Below are positions 34,274 through 47,500 of a stretch of 64,000 nt of DNA, piece by piece. The notes under the pieces are model-generated. The model made no database searches, was not told where the DNA came from, and saw nothing but the letters and a program-made list of their open reading frames with translations. Made by a program: the position numbers and the translations under genes. Source of the DNA: Otatea glauca (Eukaryota; Streptophyta; Magnoliopsida; Poales; Poaceae); assembly GCA_036346275.1 (NCBI GenBank), contig CM070723.1:27224176-27288175 (forward strand), written 5' to 3'. Within the stretch, counting starts at the first letter, position 1, and each line of letters starts with the position of its first letter.

Positions 34274-35909
34274 TGAATGATTGAGATGGCGATCAGAAGG
34301 GGGTGAATGATCGTAAAATAAAATTTTCCTACTAAGAAGCAATCCAAACAACATCCTCACATCGAAGAGATAAAACGAAGAAAGCGAAAATCCCAAAGTT
34401 CTCAGCAGTGGGTAGCACTAACACAAACTCGGGCTACAGTAAAATTAGCCCAAGAACAGTATTTTCAGCCTGAGTTCAAAAAGAAAAATCGCGAAATCTT
34501 TTGAACGGTTGATCCAAACTCAATGAAAATTTGTTGACACCTTCCTAGGGATGTCGGGAACCTATTCGAATCATCGATTGCAAGAATTGACATGAAAGTT
34601 CTGACCTTTTTCAAATTTACAAAACGGTTCACAAAAACGTGTTCAAGAACAAAAACTTGGCTCCCAACTAGCTCATGGGTTATTGATGATCAAGATGATC
34701 CTAGATGCCTTCCCACATGTCATAGCAAGTTAGAACACAAGACAAGAACAACCAAAAACCCAATCTTCAAAGATTGATTCTCTCATGAACAAAAAATTGA
34801 TTTCTTGCAAGAAATAACACAAGACTTGCCTAGATGATTGGGATATGGTCTGAAGAAGACTCATCCATCAATCTTACATCCTTAGCAAATGATCCAAAAG
34901 AATTTAGAAGGAGGGGAGGCAAATCCAACTTGCCTGAAAGTAAATTGCAAGAATGTAAATTGCTAAATTTAAAGATATAATGTAAATGCGGAAAGTAAAT
35001 TTAGAATTAAGGGGAATTGATTAAACTTTTATTTCTGGAAGGGAGGTTTAGAAAGCCTCACAAGAAGTGGGCAAAGTTCAAAGGACACAAGAACCTCAAA
35101 AACCTTCAAGAGGGGGAAGGCACCCCTACCCATCTATTTATACTACTATTGGGTCATCCTCCACCCTTGGATGAGTCCTAAACCCTAAGGCACACCATCA
35201 AGGGCTAGGATTGACCAACTCATACAGCCATGCAAGTCTAACCCAAAACCCAACAAGCAAATGGATTTTTTTGCATGGTTTTCAAAGCATACTAACTAGA
35301 CCCACTAACCTATCAACTAGACCAAGATCCAATAGCCCTCATTGATCCATGCAGCGCCTGGCTAGCATCTTGTCCGTTCCTTGTCTTCATGGCTTGCCAC
35401 GACTCTGTCTCTGATCATCTTCCGATGATCCCCTATCATCTGAACCTCCAGCGCACCTTGCCTAGTCCCGATCATCCTTTGCCTCACCATGATCAAAACC
35501 CGACGTCCTGGAACCATCAAAAACAAGGAAACACATCACATAGCATTGCCCATAATTTTTAAAATTGAAATCACACAATTCACTTGAAGACCGGCACTAC
35601 CACTCCCTAGGGCCGGTATTGCCGTTTTTGCCGGTACTACCGCTCCCGAGAGGCCGGTAGTGCCACTCCCCTAAAATCCCGAAACATCCTCTCTCCTTAT
35701 AAAACAATTACCGCCTATTGGATCCCGGTAGTGCTGCTTTTGCTGGCACTACCGCTCTCAGGGGCCGGTAGTGCTGCTCCAACAGACTCAACTCAAATTC
35801 CTTCAAATTTGAAAATCCAATTCAAATCAAACTCAAACTCAAGCATTTCATGCTAAAACACAGTCAATTACTCACCACCATCAAGGATAGACCTCCACAT
35901 GGTCTTTCA
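34274..35909 (-). repeat. 3' LTR of E
   Basis: In plus orientation from TGAATGATTG to GGTCTTTCA. Same family as the LTRs of B, F and I. TATAAATA on the minus strand at 35134-35141. CCGGCACTACC / GGCCGGTAGTG palindromes at about 35586-35785. Confidence 0.9.
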
Positions 35910-37617
35910 ATCTCCGCTTTGATGAGTATATTGACAAACACCCGAAAAGACATAAATTTGAGTTTGAAGATGGAGAAGAAATCAATTTGAATGCAAAGCC
36001 ACACTTGGTCCAGAGAAAGAAAATAAGGATATGACCAAGTTGACAGGAAGAAATTTAGAGCAAAACCAAGGAAAGAGCAAGTTTTTCACAAAAGCTGTAA
36101 AATCTAATAATAAGTTGCCAAATGTGCCAAATGTGGTTATGTGATTATGATCCATAAGAAATAGCAAGATTTTACAAAGATGTCTTTTTATCTTTTTAAT
36201 GATGTCCTTTCTACATTTTCTCTCCCTTTTGGCAATATAGGCATCAAGATGGCATTTTCTCCCCCCTTTTTCATATGTATGCATGAAATGCATCCTAAAA
36301 GACCTTTATTGAAGATTATCCAATTGATCATAATGACAAATATGACACCAAGCTTGTCAATTTCACATTATAAGTAAACTAAGACATGTCCAAGAGCAAA
36401 CATATTTTGTTAGCAAGCTTAGTTTATAATATTTCATTTTTAGCAAGATTTGACAAGTGCAAAACTTAGCAAAAATTTCAAAACTAGAAGCAAAGCCACT
36501 CATAGGATCAAATGGAAAACACAGAGTTCAACCTACTCAACACTTTGGGGAATCTTGAAGTGCATATAAGGTCATTCAAGCTCATTTTTCAATTGATGCA
36601 AATTTTTCTTTAGGACTTTGAAAGACATAGCGGGGTGCAAATGTTTGACATTATTTGCATTCTTTACCCACTTATGTTTTTGTTATTTGCATTATTTTTT
36701 AAAACAATTGACTGAAGTTCATCCCAAGTGCAATGGGAAGCTATCTTGTGAATGTAAGGTGTTAAGTCTAATACGCACAAAGAAAAGCATTTTTGCTTAA
36801 TTTTCATTTTTAGCACATTGATTCAGGAGTAAATGAAGGACTCTAGTATGAATCAAACAAGTTTCACCCAAGATGCTATAAAGACTCTAGAGATATCCAA
36901 AATTTCACGAATCATGGTAAATACATCTAGAGAAGAAACTTAGTAAGAAAAAGCATCATGTTTCATCAAGTTTTCATTCAAAGCTTTCAATTTTCAAATT
37001 TTAACAAGCTTAGCATGATAATTGAACTTGGACATATCTAAGCTAGTGATTTTCTTCAAAAGATGTAGCATGGTCTATTGCACGAAGATTAAATCATTTG
37101 CATAATAGACAAAGATCATAAAACAGAAAATGCAGTCTATATGCAATGCATGAACATATTCCCAAATCCCCCTCAACGAGTGAATCAATTTAAGCACAAA
37201 TCTGGTTAAAACGAGTTATTAGCAGAATTAGGTATAAGGTAAACCCAAATAAACTCAATGGAAACCAGAAATACAGAATGAGAAGAAGTCTAGAAAACTG
37301 CAAACTGGATGGCTATAGAGCACAGAAAAGATAGAAGAGACTCACTACGGCTCAGGCTTGCTCTCATCTTCCCCAATGACTAACAAAGGGAAGCTGACTC
37401 TAGATCCCAAACTAGGGATTGCACACAGACCCTATCTAACCAGGGGGCCCAACATCTGCTAGACTTATAAGATTGTGAGGGAACTCAACCTAGAGAGAAG
37501 AGAGAACAACTAATCACGCATGATAGTAACCTAAAGCACAAGATGAGAGGTCTATGCAAAGCATGCCAGAAGTCTAAGTGAAGTGAACTCAACTCAGGAA
37601 AATAAGCCTATAATCAC
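35910..37617 (-). other. Post-pol noncoding tract of E
   Basis: No gene seen in 1.7 kb. Next to the LTR the polypurine tract is degenerate (AAGCGGAGAT on the minus strand, where I has AAGGGGGAGAT). A second conserved polypurine motif with GGCAATATAGGCATCA lies at 36221-36246. The tract is colinear with 59242-61110 in I and with 1-552 plus 8711-9033 in B. Confidence 0.8.
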
Positions 37618-38726
37618 CTAGAAAAAGCAAAAGAAAGGAAAAAGTAGAAGAAAATATATAATATATATACACAAACCTGCTCCCCCGCATAAAAGGCTGT
37701 AAGGGAACACGACTCCAAGCTCACTCCTCAACGTAACAAACCTGGAGCTATCCAAAGGCTTGGTAAAGATATCGGCTAGCTGGAGGTCACTCTCTACAAA
37801 CTGAAGCGCGATATCACCCTTCTCCACGTGGTCTCTAAGGAAGTGATATCTAATATCAATGTGCTTGATCAGGAATGCTGCACTGGGTTCTTAGCAATGC
37901 AAATAGTAGAAGTGTTGTCATAGAAAAGTGGAACACTCTCTATCTCTAACCCAAAGTCCTGCAAGGTCGATCTCAACCAGAGAACCTGGCTACAGCAATT
38001 GGCTGCAGCAACATACTCGGCCTCAGCGGTGGACTGTGCAACTCCGGACTGCTTCCTAGATAACCAAGAAACAAGATAAGTGCCAATGAATTGGCAAGTG
38101 CCAGAATTGCTCTTCCTATCTATCCTATAGCCAACAAAGTCTACATCTGAAAATGCTCGAAGAGAGAGATAAGAAGAAGAGTACCAAATATCATAGTCAA
38201 TGGTAGCACTAAGGTACCTGAAGAGGCGCTTCACCGCTTGGCGGTGCGAGGCACGACGAGAAGCCTCAAATCGAGTACACAGACACACAACAAAATGTAT
38301 GTCTGGCCTCGAGGTAGTGAGATACAAGAGGGAGCTAATCAAACTCTGGAACTCCTTCTGATCAGCAGGCACACCATCCTCGTCAGGCTCGAGGACAATA
38401 GTGGTGGCCATAGGAGTCATCACTGGCTTCCCGTCAGACCTGTCAAAGCGTCTCAGAAGGTTCCGGGTGTACTTGCCTTGATGCTAGATGGTGCCCTCTC
38501 GAGTCTGCTTGATTTGGAAGCCAAGGAAGTAACTCAACTCGCCCGTCATACTCATCTCAATCTCTGTGTTGATCACATCAGAAAACTGAGACACAAGAGA
38601 AAAAGATGAGCCACCTAAAATGATATCGTCGACATAAATCTGGACGAGAAGAAGGTGGGATTCATGGTGTCTGATAAACAGTGTCTTGTCTACTATGCCC
38701 ATCTTGAAGTTATGGCTGAGAAGAAA
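37618..38726 (-). pseudogene. pol: E reverse transcriptase C-terminal half and RNase H
   Basis: Reading minus from the D junction: FLLSHNFKMGIVDKTLF and YVDDIILGGSS with the catalytic box intact, then LSYFLGFQIKQTREG to a stop near 38484. RNase H begins in the frame ending at 37869 (SRPDIHFVVCLC, AFSDVDFVGY, STAEAEYVAAANCC), with a frameshift around 37869. The C-terminal DHVEKGDIALQFVESD and IFTKPLDSSRF are at 37690-37827. The expected acid in the first RNase H motif (family YSDADFAG) is preserved as SDVDF. Confidence 0.88.
38724..38726. repeat. Target site duplication of D, left copy (aaa)
   Basis: The three bases before CACTAC are aaa and the three after the other end are taa (48576-48578). 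CACTA elements make 3-bp duplications, so this is one mismatch from perfect. RT of E reads through if one copy is taken out. Confidence 0.6.
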
Positions 38727-38990
38727 CACTACTGCGGATCGGGCATGCACAAGCGGTTCGAAACCGCTTTCAGAAGCAGTTTTAGAACCTCTTGTAAGCA
38801 ACCGCGAGTGATACCCCGTCGGTTATCGAGCGATTCCCGAACGCTTGTGGTTCGACACTTCCTAGCGGTTGGTGTTACCAACCGCTTGTGAAGGTTCTCT
38901 CAAAAGCGGTTGGTCTTACGAACGCTTGTGGAAAACTCTCTCCTGGCGGTTGGAGTTACCAACCGCTTGTGAAGAGTCTAACAGCATAGC
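38727..38990 (-). repeat. Left terminal inverted repeat and subterminal repeats of D
   Basis: The CACTAC end is followed by about ten AAGCGGTT / AACCGCTT half-sites, often paired as inverted repeats. In CACTA elements such motifs are the binding sites of the element's own proteins. Confidence 0.88.
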
Positions 38991-39249
38991 GTTTTGATTA
39001 TATTCAATATAGAATATATTTTCAGAGGGGTTTCTGATATAGATTTTGACAATTAAAATAAATAGAACTACATGAGTTTTTTTTGACACAATTAAATATA
39101 TATTATTCATGCGTACTCATTCAGATAATTACAGGTTCATTTACAGAAAAATACGAACTTAATAGACTAAAAAATGCACAAGTTGATGAACACATGAAAT
39201 AATAAGCCACTTTTACAAGTTTAAAAGAATAAAAGGGCGAATCTCGAGC
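38991..39249 (-). other. 3' flank of D gene two
   Basis: AT-rich, no gene or strong repeat seen. The 3' untranslated region of gene two is likely here. Confidence 0.5.
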
Positions 39250-41010
39250 TCATTTCTTGCGTGCGTCGCTCTTTGTGCCCTTGGTCGACGTTGATGTCAA
39301 TTCACCTATCCTTATTTCAGGAGAATCTCTCCAGCCATTTACGTGGAACTCGCCTTTGGTGGATATAATCTCGTCGACAATAAAGCCGATGAGTTGTTTT
39401 TGGATTGCTGCAACCCGGTGCGGCGGGATCACGCCTTGCACATCGATGTTGGGCTGACAAAACAGGAAGTAAATAAATCTCTGGACATGTAATTAAAGTG
39501 TAAGTACTAAGAAATTGAGATGTGCACACTACCTCGGCGTTGGTTGTCGGCACATCACCGTGGGTAATACTTTGCATTTAGTGGCACACATAATAGCCAC
39601 ATAAGTTGTTTCCACCAGTCTATTGTAGAACCTGCGATGAAATTTGAAAAAAAAACAATTATTGGGATGAAAAACTGTTACGTCATATTAATATTCTTTA
39701 ATACGTACTCGAGTGCTTATTTGTACATCAAATTCGTTCTCGAAATCTCCTTGTTGCTTCTTTCGAAACCCTGCGAATGGCCTGTGTGATGCGTTAGTAT
39801 GAATAGTAATTATCAGAGTTGGAATTAGCAAGGTATTTCAATATATGTAATAAGGAAAACTATTGTATATATATGTGCTATATACCTGTTTAGGGTGTCA
39901 ATAATAAATTGATATTTTTCCACTGGAGTCCTTTTTGAGTCTTGAACAACGATTTGGCTGTTATCAAGCTTGATGACAAGAAGGATCCAGTGAAACCTAT
40001 TCATGTATTGCAACATATATGTAACTAGCTAGTAGTATTATAAATGCCTTGGAAAATATAAGAATGAGAGGTTGTATATATACGTTACTCGAAGTTGAAG
40101 GGCGAAGTATATGTACGGTTTGTAGTCTTGTCCCAAGAATGCATCGAGAATGTAATCTTCAACAGCCTTTCGGTTGTATCCAAAGACGAACTCGTTAACA
40201 ATCTCTAGGTCGATGAAGCCCACGTTGAAGATATTCTCTTTTCTACATCGTTGTATCTCCATTCTACATAGAAAGGTGTAAGTTTAAGAGTTGCAATTTT
40301 ATTGTACGAGGAAGCACACGGTAAAGGTATGAGCTTGACACTTACAGGCACCAGCAGCTCATGACAGACACGTTGATGGCGTCGACATGGTAAATATGGT
40401 ATAATCATCAAATTCGAGCCATATGGTGTTGTCCCCGCGATAAAAATCATCTTCTTTGATACGGAGGGGGAACATCGTTCTTCCTTGAGCGGACTCTGTC
40501 ATGTACCATTCGTGAAATTGCCACATCCTGGTTGGCAGATCCTTTATCTCATTTGGGTCAATCAGCTCTCGGCCCAACTGATATAATTGCCATCTGTCCT
40601 TTGTTGCCATTGGGAGATCATCTATTAATCCAAGAGCTGCAGCTGTAGAACTGAGTCCTGCCTCCTTCATAAGCCTCTCGAGGTTCTCCTGATCTTGGTC
40701 TCTCTTCTTCTTTGCCACCGCCGCCTGACCACGTTTATTCTTCTGTGTAGCCTTTATTATTGTCCATTCATAGTTGGACGGCACAGGCAGCGGCTTTGCA
40801 CGGCATGTCGCGAAGTGTTCCACCGCTTTTGGATCAATTGGTACCTTTGGCTCTACCTTCTTTTTTGCGAAGTGTGCAGCCAATTCTGCTTTAGTGACCG
40901 CGTCAGTCTCCTCCTTATTCATATCATATGCCCTCTTTGGAGGTTCCTTTATCTTTGTCGATCGGTTGGACTCCGCCTTCTTGGGAGCAGGTGGAGGAGC
41001 CTTAATTCTG
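39250..41010 (-). pseudogene. D gene two, C-terminal part: proline-rich linker and Ulp1-like protease
   Basis: Minus strand. A proline-rich linker (KTTPPPSPPRKKLDSRI) leads to the conserved pre-domain with MWQFHEWYMTESAQGR and YRGDNTIWLEFDDY. A likely splice donor is near 40348. The protease exons carry VEDYILDAFLGQDYKPY, the catalytic His at 39990-39992 (RFHWILLVIKLD), Asp at 39939-39941 (VVQDSK) and Cys at 39599-39601 (GNNLCGYYVC). The last exon ends with GFIVDEIISTKGEF and a stop at 39250. Exon order and catalytic spacing match G. Frames shift between 40450 and 41270, so this copy is decayed although the three catalytic residues are kept. Confidence 0.82.
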
Positions 41011-42887
41011 CTATCGAGCTTCTTCCTCGGAGGAGATGGTGGAGGCGTGGTTTTCCTGGGGATTTCTTTTTGTTTGAGATCTTTGGTGGTGGAGTAGGGC
41101 TTGCGTGGAGCGGGTGGTGGAGGCGTGCTCTGTTTCTGGCGAGGCATTGCGTGGAGGTGACATTGGAGGAGGCGTGGGTTGCCGTGGTGGAGATGATGCG
41201 TCCACACCATCTGGAAATATGATGTACCGTTTGCGCCAAAGGATGATATTGTGGAGGGTCTGTCCAAGCTTGGTCACGTCGTCGCCTCCAGCAATATCAA
41301 GGTGAAGTTCTTCAAATCCGCTCAGCACCTCCTCCACCACAACCTTTGAGTAACCCGGGGGTATCTCATTGCAGTGGAACATCTGGCCCGGCTCCACCAG
41401 ATATGCCATGCCGTAAGACAGCTTGATGGAGAGGCTACGCGCGTCAACGTGTAGCTCACACTGGCGGCGAACCCTTATGTCATCCACGGGATAACGGCCT
41501 AGCAAGTTTTCTGCTTCAGGGGCCCTGGTGGATGCGCAGCTACTCCGCCGTGCGGAGGGGCTGATCACGGCGTCTGACTGATTGCTCGGACCTAGTCCTT
41601 GAAGCTTGCTGAGGGCAATTTGTACTTGTTGCGCAACTGTGTCGCCGATGCTAGCCTGGGTTGCTTTGAGCTCTTGTTCCAATTGGTACACTTTATATGA
41701 TTCTATTGTTTTGTTTCTATACCGGCTCCTGTACGTATGTGCATCCTTGGCGAAACCATACTTCCACGTCGTTAGCTTGCCCATACCTCGTGTCAGTCCT
41801 GGTGCTCAGGTTTTTCAACGGCATGTGTTAGCTCGTCATTCTCCCTGTTTGCCACTAACATACCTGCCTGAGACTGCTCGACAGCTTGTACAATCCTTTG
41901 GCCAGCCTCTTGTACTCCTGGTGCCATCACCAAACTGCCGTCATCTGAAAGGCTCCCCCCATGACCCATGAACCAATTGTGCAGGTGCTCTTCCCACAAA
42001 GCGGTAGCCGGTGTGACGTCCTTCGCCATTAATTCTTCTTCCCGCTTCTCCCATTTTGGTACAGCCTTGAGGTAACCACCGGTGCCAAGATGATGGTGGT
42101 ATTTCTTCATCTGTGAATTGGCCTTGTTCTTCTGACTCGCGGCCTAGCCTTCAACTGACAGCTTGAACTCCTCGAATGCTTCCTAGTGATCCGCCAACTT
42201 AGGAAATTGGTTGAAGTCGGGTCTTTCTCCCTTCTGCACATACTTGCGGCTGAGAGACGTCTTCCACGCCTAAAACATTGTTGCCATCTTCTTCAAAGTG
42301 AATTTCTTGGCCTTGTCTTCGGACCCTTGAGGAAATGTGAAATTTTCCTTAATATCTTACTAGAGAAGGTCCTTGGTAGCTTGAGGAACTTCGGCCCATT
42401 TTCTGATGCTAATTGGGACGTCATGCCTCTCGTGGTAACCGCAAGCGTTGTTGTACGGCCCAACTGCTAAAAGAGGGGCCACCGGCATCCCTTCGTTATT
42501 AACGTCGGTAAACATGTGCTTTATGGATGGCTTCTTGTTAGGTCCCCGATGCTTGGATTGGTTGCTCGATGTACGGGGCTTGAAATACATAAACATATGT
42601 ATAAACGTGTCAGAGTGTATTATATTAATGAATTGCGATTAATTAACATGTCTACGGGGATTATATTCTTCTGGCTATACCTCATCGGTAGGAACCGATG
42701 TTCTGGGACTCGGCGGCTCCAGCGTCAATGGCTTCATCGACTCCGGCCTCAGCGGCCTCACGGAACCAACATTAGCCTCAGCGGCAGCAGCGTTAGCATC
42801 ACCTTCGATGCTACCCAGCGCGATGGAGTCCAGCAAGAACTGTTCTCCATCATCGAAAGTAGGGTCACCACGTCCTGGTTGCGCCAT
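41011..42887 (-). pseudogene. D gene two, N-terminal part: Transposase_24-like protein
   Basis: The start at 42887 opens MAQPGRGDPTFDDGEQFLL, a first exon of about 70 residues followed by an intron. The next exon has HMFTDVNNEGMPVAPLLAVG and KWAEVPQATKDLL, then a likely donor GTAAGA. Three in-frame stops in 42110-42330 interrupt the region FTLKKMATMF. The Transposase_24 core YHHHLGTGGYLKAVPKWEKR, with HNWFMGHGGSLSDDGSLVMA, is in 41793-42110. The frame then shifts to 41784-41011, with a coiled coil (YQLEQELKATQASIGD) and NIILWRKRYIIFPDGVDA, ending in a proline-rich stretch. Confidence 0.8.
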
Positions 42888-42899
42888 CTATCCTAATTC

Positions 42900-43443
42900 C
42901 GAAAAATGTTGACATAAATATCATATTACTTTGAAACAACCATATTACAGATTACAACACAAGCATATTATTACATAAATTTCTACACCAAGCATTAAGT
43001 ACTACATGAGGACCAAGAAAGGCATGCTGTCAACCGAACACCTTGTGGGCATTTCACCGAACATCTTGTGGGCAGCCGAATTAGAGAGGGAGGACGACGG
43101 CGTGCACAGTTGTACCTCGGTCCTCCGGGGTGGAATGGCGGTGTGGCGGTGGCTTGGTAGCGGAGGAGGCATCGGTGAGGTGGCAGAAAAGGCGCCGGCG
43201 GGGTGGATTGGCGGCGGTGACGAGGGCACCAACGCGGGGGTCGACTAGCTCGGGGGTGGAGTGGCGCCTGGGGTGGAGTGGCGCCGGGATGGTTGGGTGG
43301 CGGAGGAGGGCGACAGCGTCGACGAGGACAAAGGCACGGGGTCTCGACGGAGGCGGTCGGAGAGACATAGGAGGCAGCGGCGCGGGGTCTCTAGCGGGGA
43401 CTTACAAAATTTGGGGTGTGAGAAAAGGGCGAGGCGTGTAAAC
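42900..43443 (-). other. GC-rich leader upstream of D gene two
   Basis: It lies directly downstream of the internal TATA box on the minus strand. The part at 43080-43440 is very GC-rich, as in G at 29160-29340. Open frames here on both strands look like chance products of composition. Confidence 0.55.
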
Positions 43444-43449
43444 TTTATA
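43444..43449 (-). promoter_or_regulatory. Internal TATA box of D before gene two
   Basis: TATAAA on the minus strand, within GTATAAAGT, just downstream of the internal repeat array and upstream of the GC-rich leader. Same layout as G. Confidence 0.65.
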
Positions 43450-43640
43450 CAGGGAGCACTTCTACATGCGGTTCTTAGAACCAACCGCTTGTAAAATATC
43501 TCTACAAGCGGTTTTAGAACCAACCGCTTGTAGAGGGAGGACTTCTACAAGCGGTTCATATTACTAACCGCTTCTGAATGTTGGGTTCTAAAAGCGGTTC
43601 TTTTCTCAAACCGCTTCTGAAAATCAATGTCAGAATTTTT
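43450..43640 (-). repeat. Internal subterminal-type repeat array of D
   Basis: Several AAGCGGTT / AACCGCTT half-sites. One perfect hairpin at 43501-43534 has 13-base arms and an 8-base loop. The same motif lies at both element ends. Confidence 0.85.
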
Positions 43641-44518
43641 TAAAAAGCTTTTAGAACTTTAGTTTCATTCAATAATTTTTAAAAAATGCTTTTAGCAATT
43701 TAGTTTCATTCTATAATTTTTAAAAAAGCTTTTAGCACTTCAGTTTCATTTCAGAATATTTAAAAAATGCTTTTAGCACATTACTTTCATTCCATAATTT
43801 TAAAAAAAAGCTTTCAGCACTTTAGTTTCATTCCAGAATTTTGGCACTTTACATTCATTCCAAATAAACACTTCATACAATAGAAGACCCGTGTTACATA
43901 TACATAGTTCATACAGTAGGGGTACATCTTAAGTAGTAACGTACTTTTTCTTTACAGGTGTTCCTTCATTATGATCGCGACGTATGAAAGGATTATCCAT
44001 GTCTGTGTCATTGAGGAGGCTTATGTCGACATCCATAGCGAAAGGAGGGATCTAGAAGCGGTTCTTTTCTCAAACAGCTTCTGAAAATCAATGTCAGAAT
44101 TTTTTAAAAAGCTTTTAGAACTTTAGTTTCATTCCATAATTTTTAAAAAATTCTTTTAGCAATTTAGTGTCATTCTATAATTTTTAAAAAAGCTTTTAGC
44201 ACTAAAGTATCATTTCAGAATTTTTAAAAAATGCTTTTAGCACTTTACTTTCATTCCATAATTTTTAAAAAAAGCTTTTAGCACTTTAGTTTCATTCCGG
44301 AATTTTGGCACTTTACATTCATTCCAAATAAACACTTCATACAGTAGAAGGCCCGTGTTGCATATACATATTTCATCTGATGAGGGTACATCTTAAGTAA
44401 TGCGTACTTTGTCTTTACAAGTGTTCCTTCATTATGATCGCGACGTATGAAAGGAGTATCCACGTCTGTGTCATTAAGGAGGCTTATGTCGACATCCACA
44501 GCGAAAGGAGGGATCTCG
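43592..44518 (-). repeat. Tandem duplication of about 464 bp at the 3' end of D TNP2 gene
   Basis: The block starting at AAGCGGTTCTTTTCTCAAA (43592) recurs at 44056. Each copy contains one repeat motif, a tract of about 50-bp units (TTTTAGCACTTTAGTTTCAT type) and the last TNP2 coding bases. Copy two continues into the rest of the transposase gene. Copies differ at scattered positions. Confidence 0.88.
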
Positions 44519-47500
44519 TCGAACTGACTATACTCTTCCTCGTCTATGACGTCCTCAACTCCAATAGTCCTTCATTTGCCATGGAGAACCACGTGTCGCT
44601 TTGGCTTAGTACTACAATCTTTCTGCTTGTCCTTCTGCTTCTTAGGTTTGCTTGACATGTCCATTACGTAGAAGACCTGTCTCACATCATTCGCGAGGAC
44701 GAACGGTTCGCGCCTATAGCCGACTTGCATGAGGTCCACGATTGTCATACCGTATTTGTCGACCTTCACGCCGCTTGAAGTCAGTTTAACCCATTGGCAC
44801 TTAAATAGAGGGACCTTCAAAGGTCCATAGTCAAACTCCCATATCTCTTCTATGAAACCATAATATGTATCCACCTTGCCTTTGTTGTCTTCGGCGTCTA
44901 TACGGACACCGCTATTCAGTTGGTGCTCTTGTTATCACAGGATCGGTGTAGAATGTGTAACCATTTATCTCGTACCCCTTGAATGTCACGATTTCACTAG
45001 ATGGTCCCCGAGCCAGGCGTTGCAACTGTTCATTGTATGACCCTTTCAAAAGGATGTAATTTTGTAACCAAGCGCCGAAATAATCCATGTGCTTCAGTGT
45101 TATCCAATCCTCAGACCTCCCCGGGAAATCGCGGCGTAGAATACTCTTGAGCTCAAGGACATATGGGGCCACTACAGTTGATTGTTTCAAAACCGTGAAA
45201 TGTGTTTGCTTAAATGTAAGAAGATCATTGCATGCAATTGCTTTCCTTCCTAGTGTCCCTTTTCCCCGTAGCCTCCCCTCATGGCGTGATATAGGGACAC
45301 CGATCAGGTTTAGATCATTAATGTAATCCACACAAAACTCAATCACCTCACCTGTCCCATAACCCTCGGCAATGCATCCTTCCGAATGAGAACGGTTACG
45401 AACATACTTCTTTAGCACACTCATGTACCTCTCGAAAGGGAACATGTTGTGTAGATACACGGGTCCAAGAATACCTATCTCTTTGATAAGGTGAACAGTG
45501 AGATGGACTATAATATCAAAGAATGCAAGAGGAAAGATCATCTCAAGACTAACCACACTTTGTACCACGTCATCCTGCAGCTTACTTAGTTTATCTAGGT
45601 CGATGACCTTCTGTGAAACCGCGTTGAAAAAAGAACACAGCCTTGTGATTGTCCCCCGTACCCACTCGGGCAGTATGCCTCTCACAGCCACTGGGAGCAA
45701 CTGTGTCATTAACACAAGACAGTAATGGGATTTCATGTGTACGATTTTATTCTCTTTCGTGTTTATGAGTCTCTTTACATTGGAGGAGTATCCGGAAGGA
45801 ACGTTCACACTATTCAGGAACTCTATCACGCTTTTTTTCTCTTCTTTGCTTAGAGTGTAGCTCGCAGGATGTAGGTAATGTTGTCATTTCCCTCTCTTTT
45901 CGGGATGTAGGTCGTTCCTCGGTTCCAAGAGTTTAAGTTCCTTCCGAGCTTGCAGTGTATCTTTCGACTTTCCGTACATATCTATGTAGCCTAGCAGGTT
46001 CAAGCAGACATTCTTCGTGATGTGCATGAAGTCAAGTGAGTGACAAACCTCCATGACTTCCCAATAAGGCAAGTCCCAAAATATTGACTTCTTCCACATG
46101 GGTGCATGACCATCCTCATTCTGCACATGTTTGCTTGCAGGACCCTTTCCAAATACTACTTTCAAATCCTTTACTATAGCAAACACACGTGGCCCACTAC
46201 GATGCTGAGGCCTTGAACGAATGTCTGGTTGCCCGTTAAATTTTCTGCCTTCCTTCCGCAACGGGTGACTCGTAAGAAGAAACCTACGGTGTCCCATGTA
46301 CACAACCTTTCGAGAGTTTTTCAGGTACATGTCATCTTTTTCATCTAAGCACTGGATGCAGGCTCTATATCCTTTGATAGTTAGGCCGGACGGAGTTCTT
46401 GAGCGAGCGATCGTTGATTGTTACAAATAACAATGCACGTAGGGTGAAATACTCCCTTATGTACTCATCCCATACCCTTGCACCATCGTCTCACAACGTC
46501 ACAAGATCTTCAACCAATGGTTTCAGGTAGACATCGATATCATTTCCAGGTTGCTTGGGGCCTTGGATCAACAACGGCATCATCATGTACTTTCGCTTCA
46601 AGCACAGCCATGGAGGAATGTTATAGATACATAGTGTAACAGACCAGGTTCTATGGCTGATGCTCAATTCTCCGAAAGGATTCATCCCATCGATACTTAA
46701 CCCAAACCTTATGTTTCTCACCTCATCTGCGAAGTTCGGGTATGTCCGGTCGACTTTCCTCCACTGTGAGCCATTTGCAGGGTGTCTAAGCATCCCGTTG
46801 TCCTTACGCTCTTCTTTGTGCCAACACATCATCTGGGCATGCGCATTGTTAGCAAACATACGTTTCAATCGGGGGATCACAGGGAAATACCACAACACTT
46901 TAGCTGGAGGTCTCTTCTTCTTATGCTCCCCATCTATTTCGCCTGGATCGTCACGCTTCACCTTATACCGTGATTCTCTGCACACTGGAAAAACATCCAA
47001 ATCGGCATACTCATTACGATACAGGATACAATCATTAGGACATGCGTGTATCTTCTGTACTTCCAATCCCAAAGGACAGATGACTTGCTTGGCTTCATAT
47101 GTAGGTTCGGGCAGAGTGTTATCTTCTGGAAGCAACTTCTTTACGAGTGATAAAAACTCATCGAATCCCTTATCTGACACACCATTTGTAGCCTTCCATT
47201 GCATGAGTTCGATGTGGTATGCGACTTTTTGTGGCCACCCTACAGTTTGGGTACAAAGGAGTTCTGTGGTACTCTAACATGGGCTGGAACTTCTCGAACT
47301 GTCTTTCATCTGTGTAGTCTCCCTCTCCGTCATGCAGCATCTGGTCTAGCTCATCATCACCAAAGTCACCAAGTGTTTCTTCCACGGAATAGTATTGTGT
47401 GCCGTCCGGGATATTGTTGAATCCATCTTCCTATTCCTCGCCTTCTTTATCGTCTTCCTGGCTAATCACCACAACTTCGCCATGGTTGGTCCAACAGGTA

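Noticed and set aside
40695..41305. Plus-strand frames opposite the D proline-rich linker
   Set aside because: Antisense shadows of the linker between Transposase_24-like and Ulp1 parts.
43006..43523. Several overlapping GC-rich frames in D on both strands
   Set aside because: They overlap in up to five frames, are low in complexity and lie in the likely leader of gene two.
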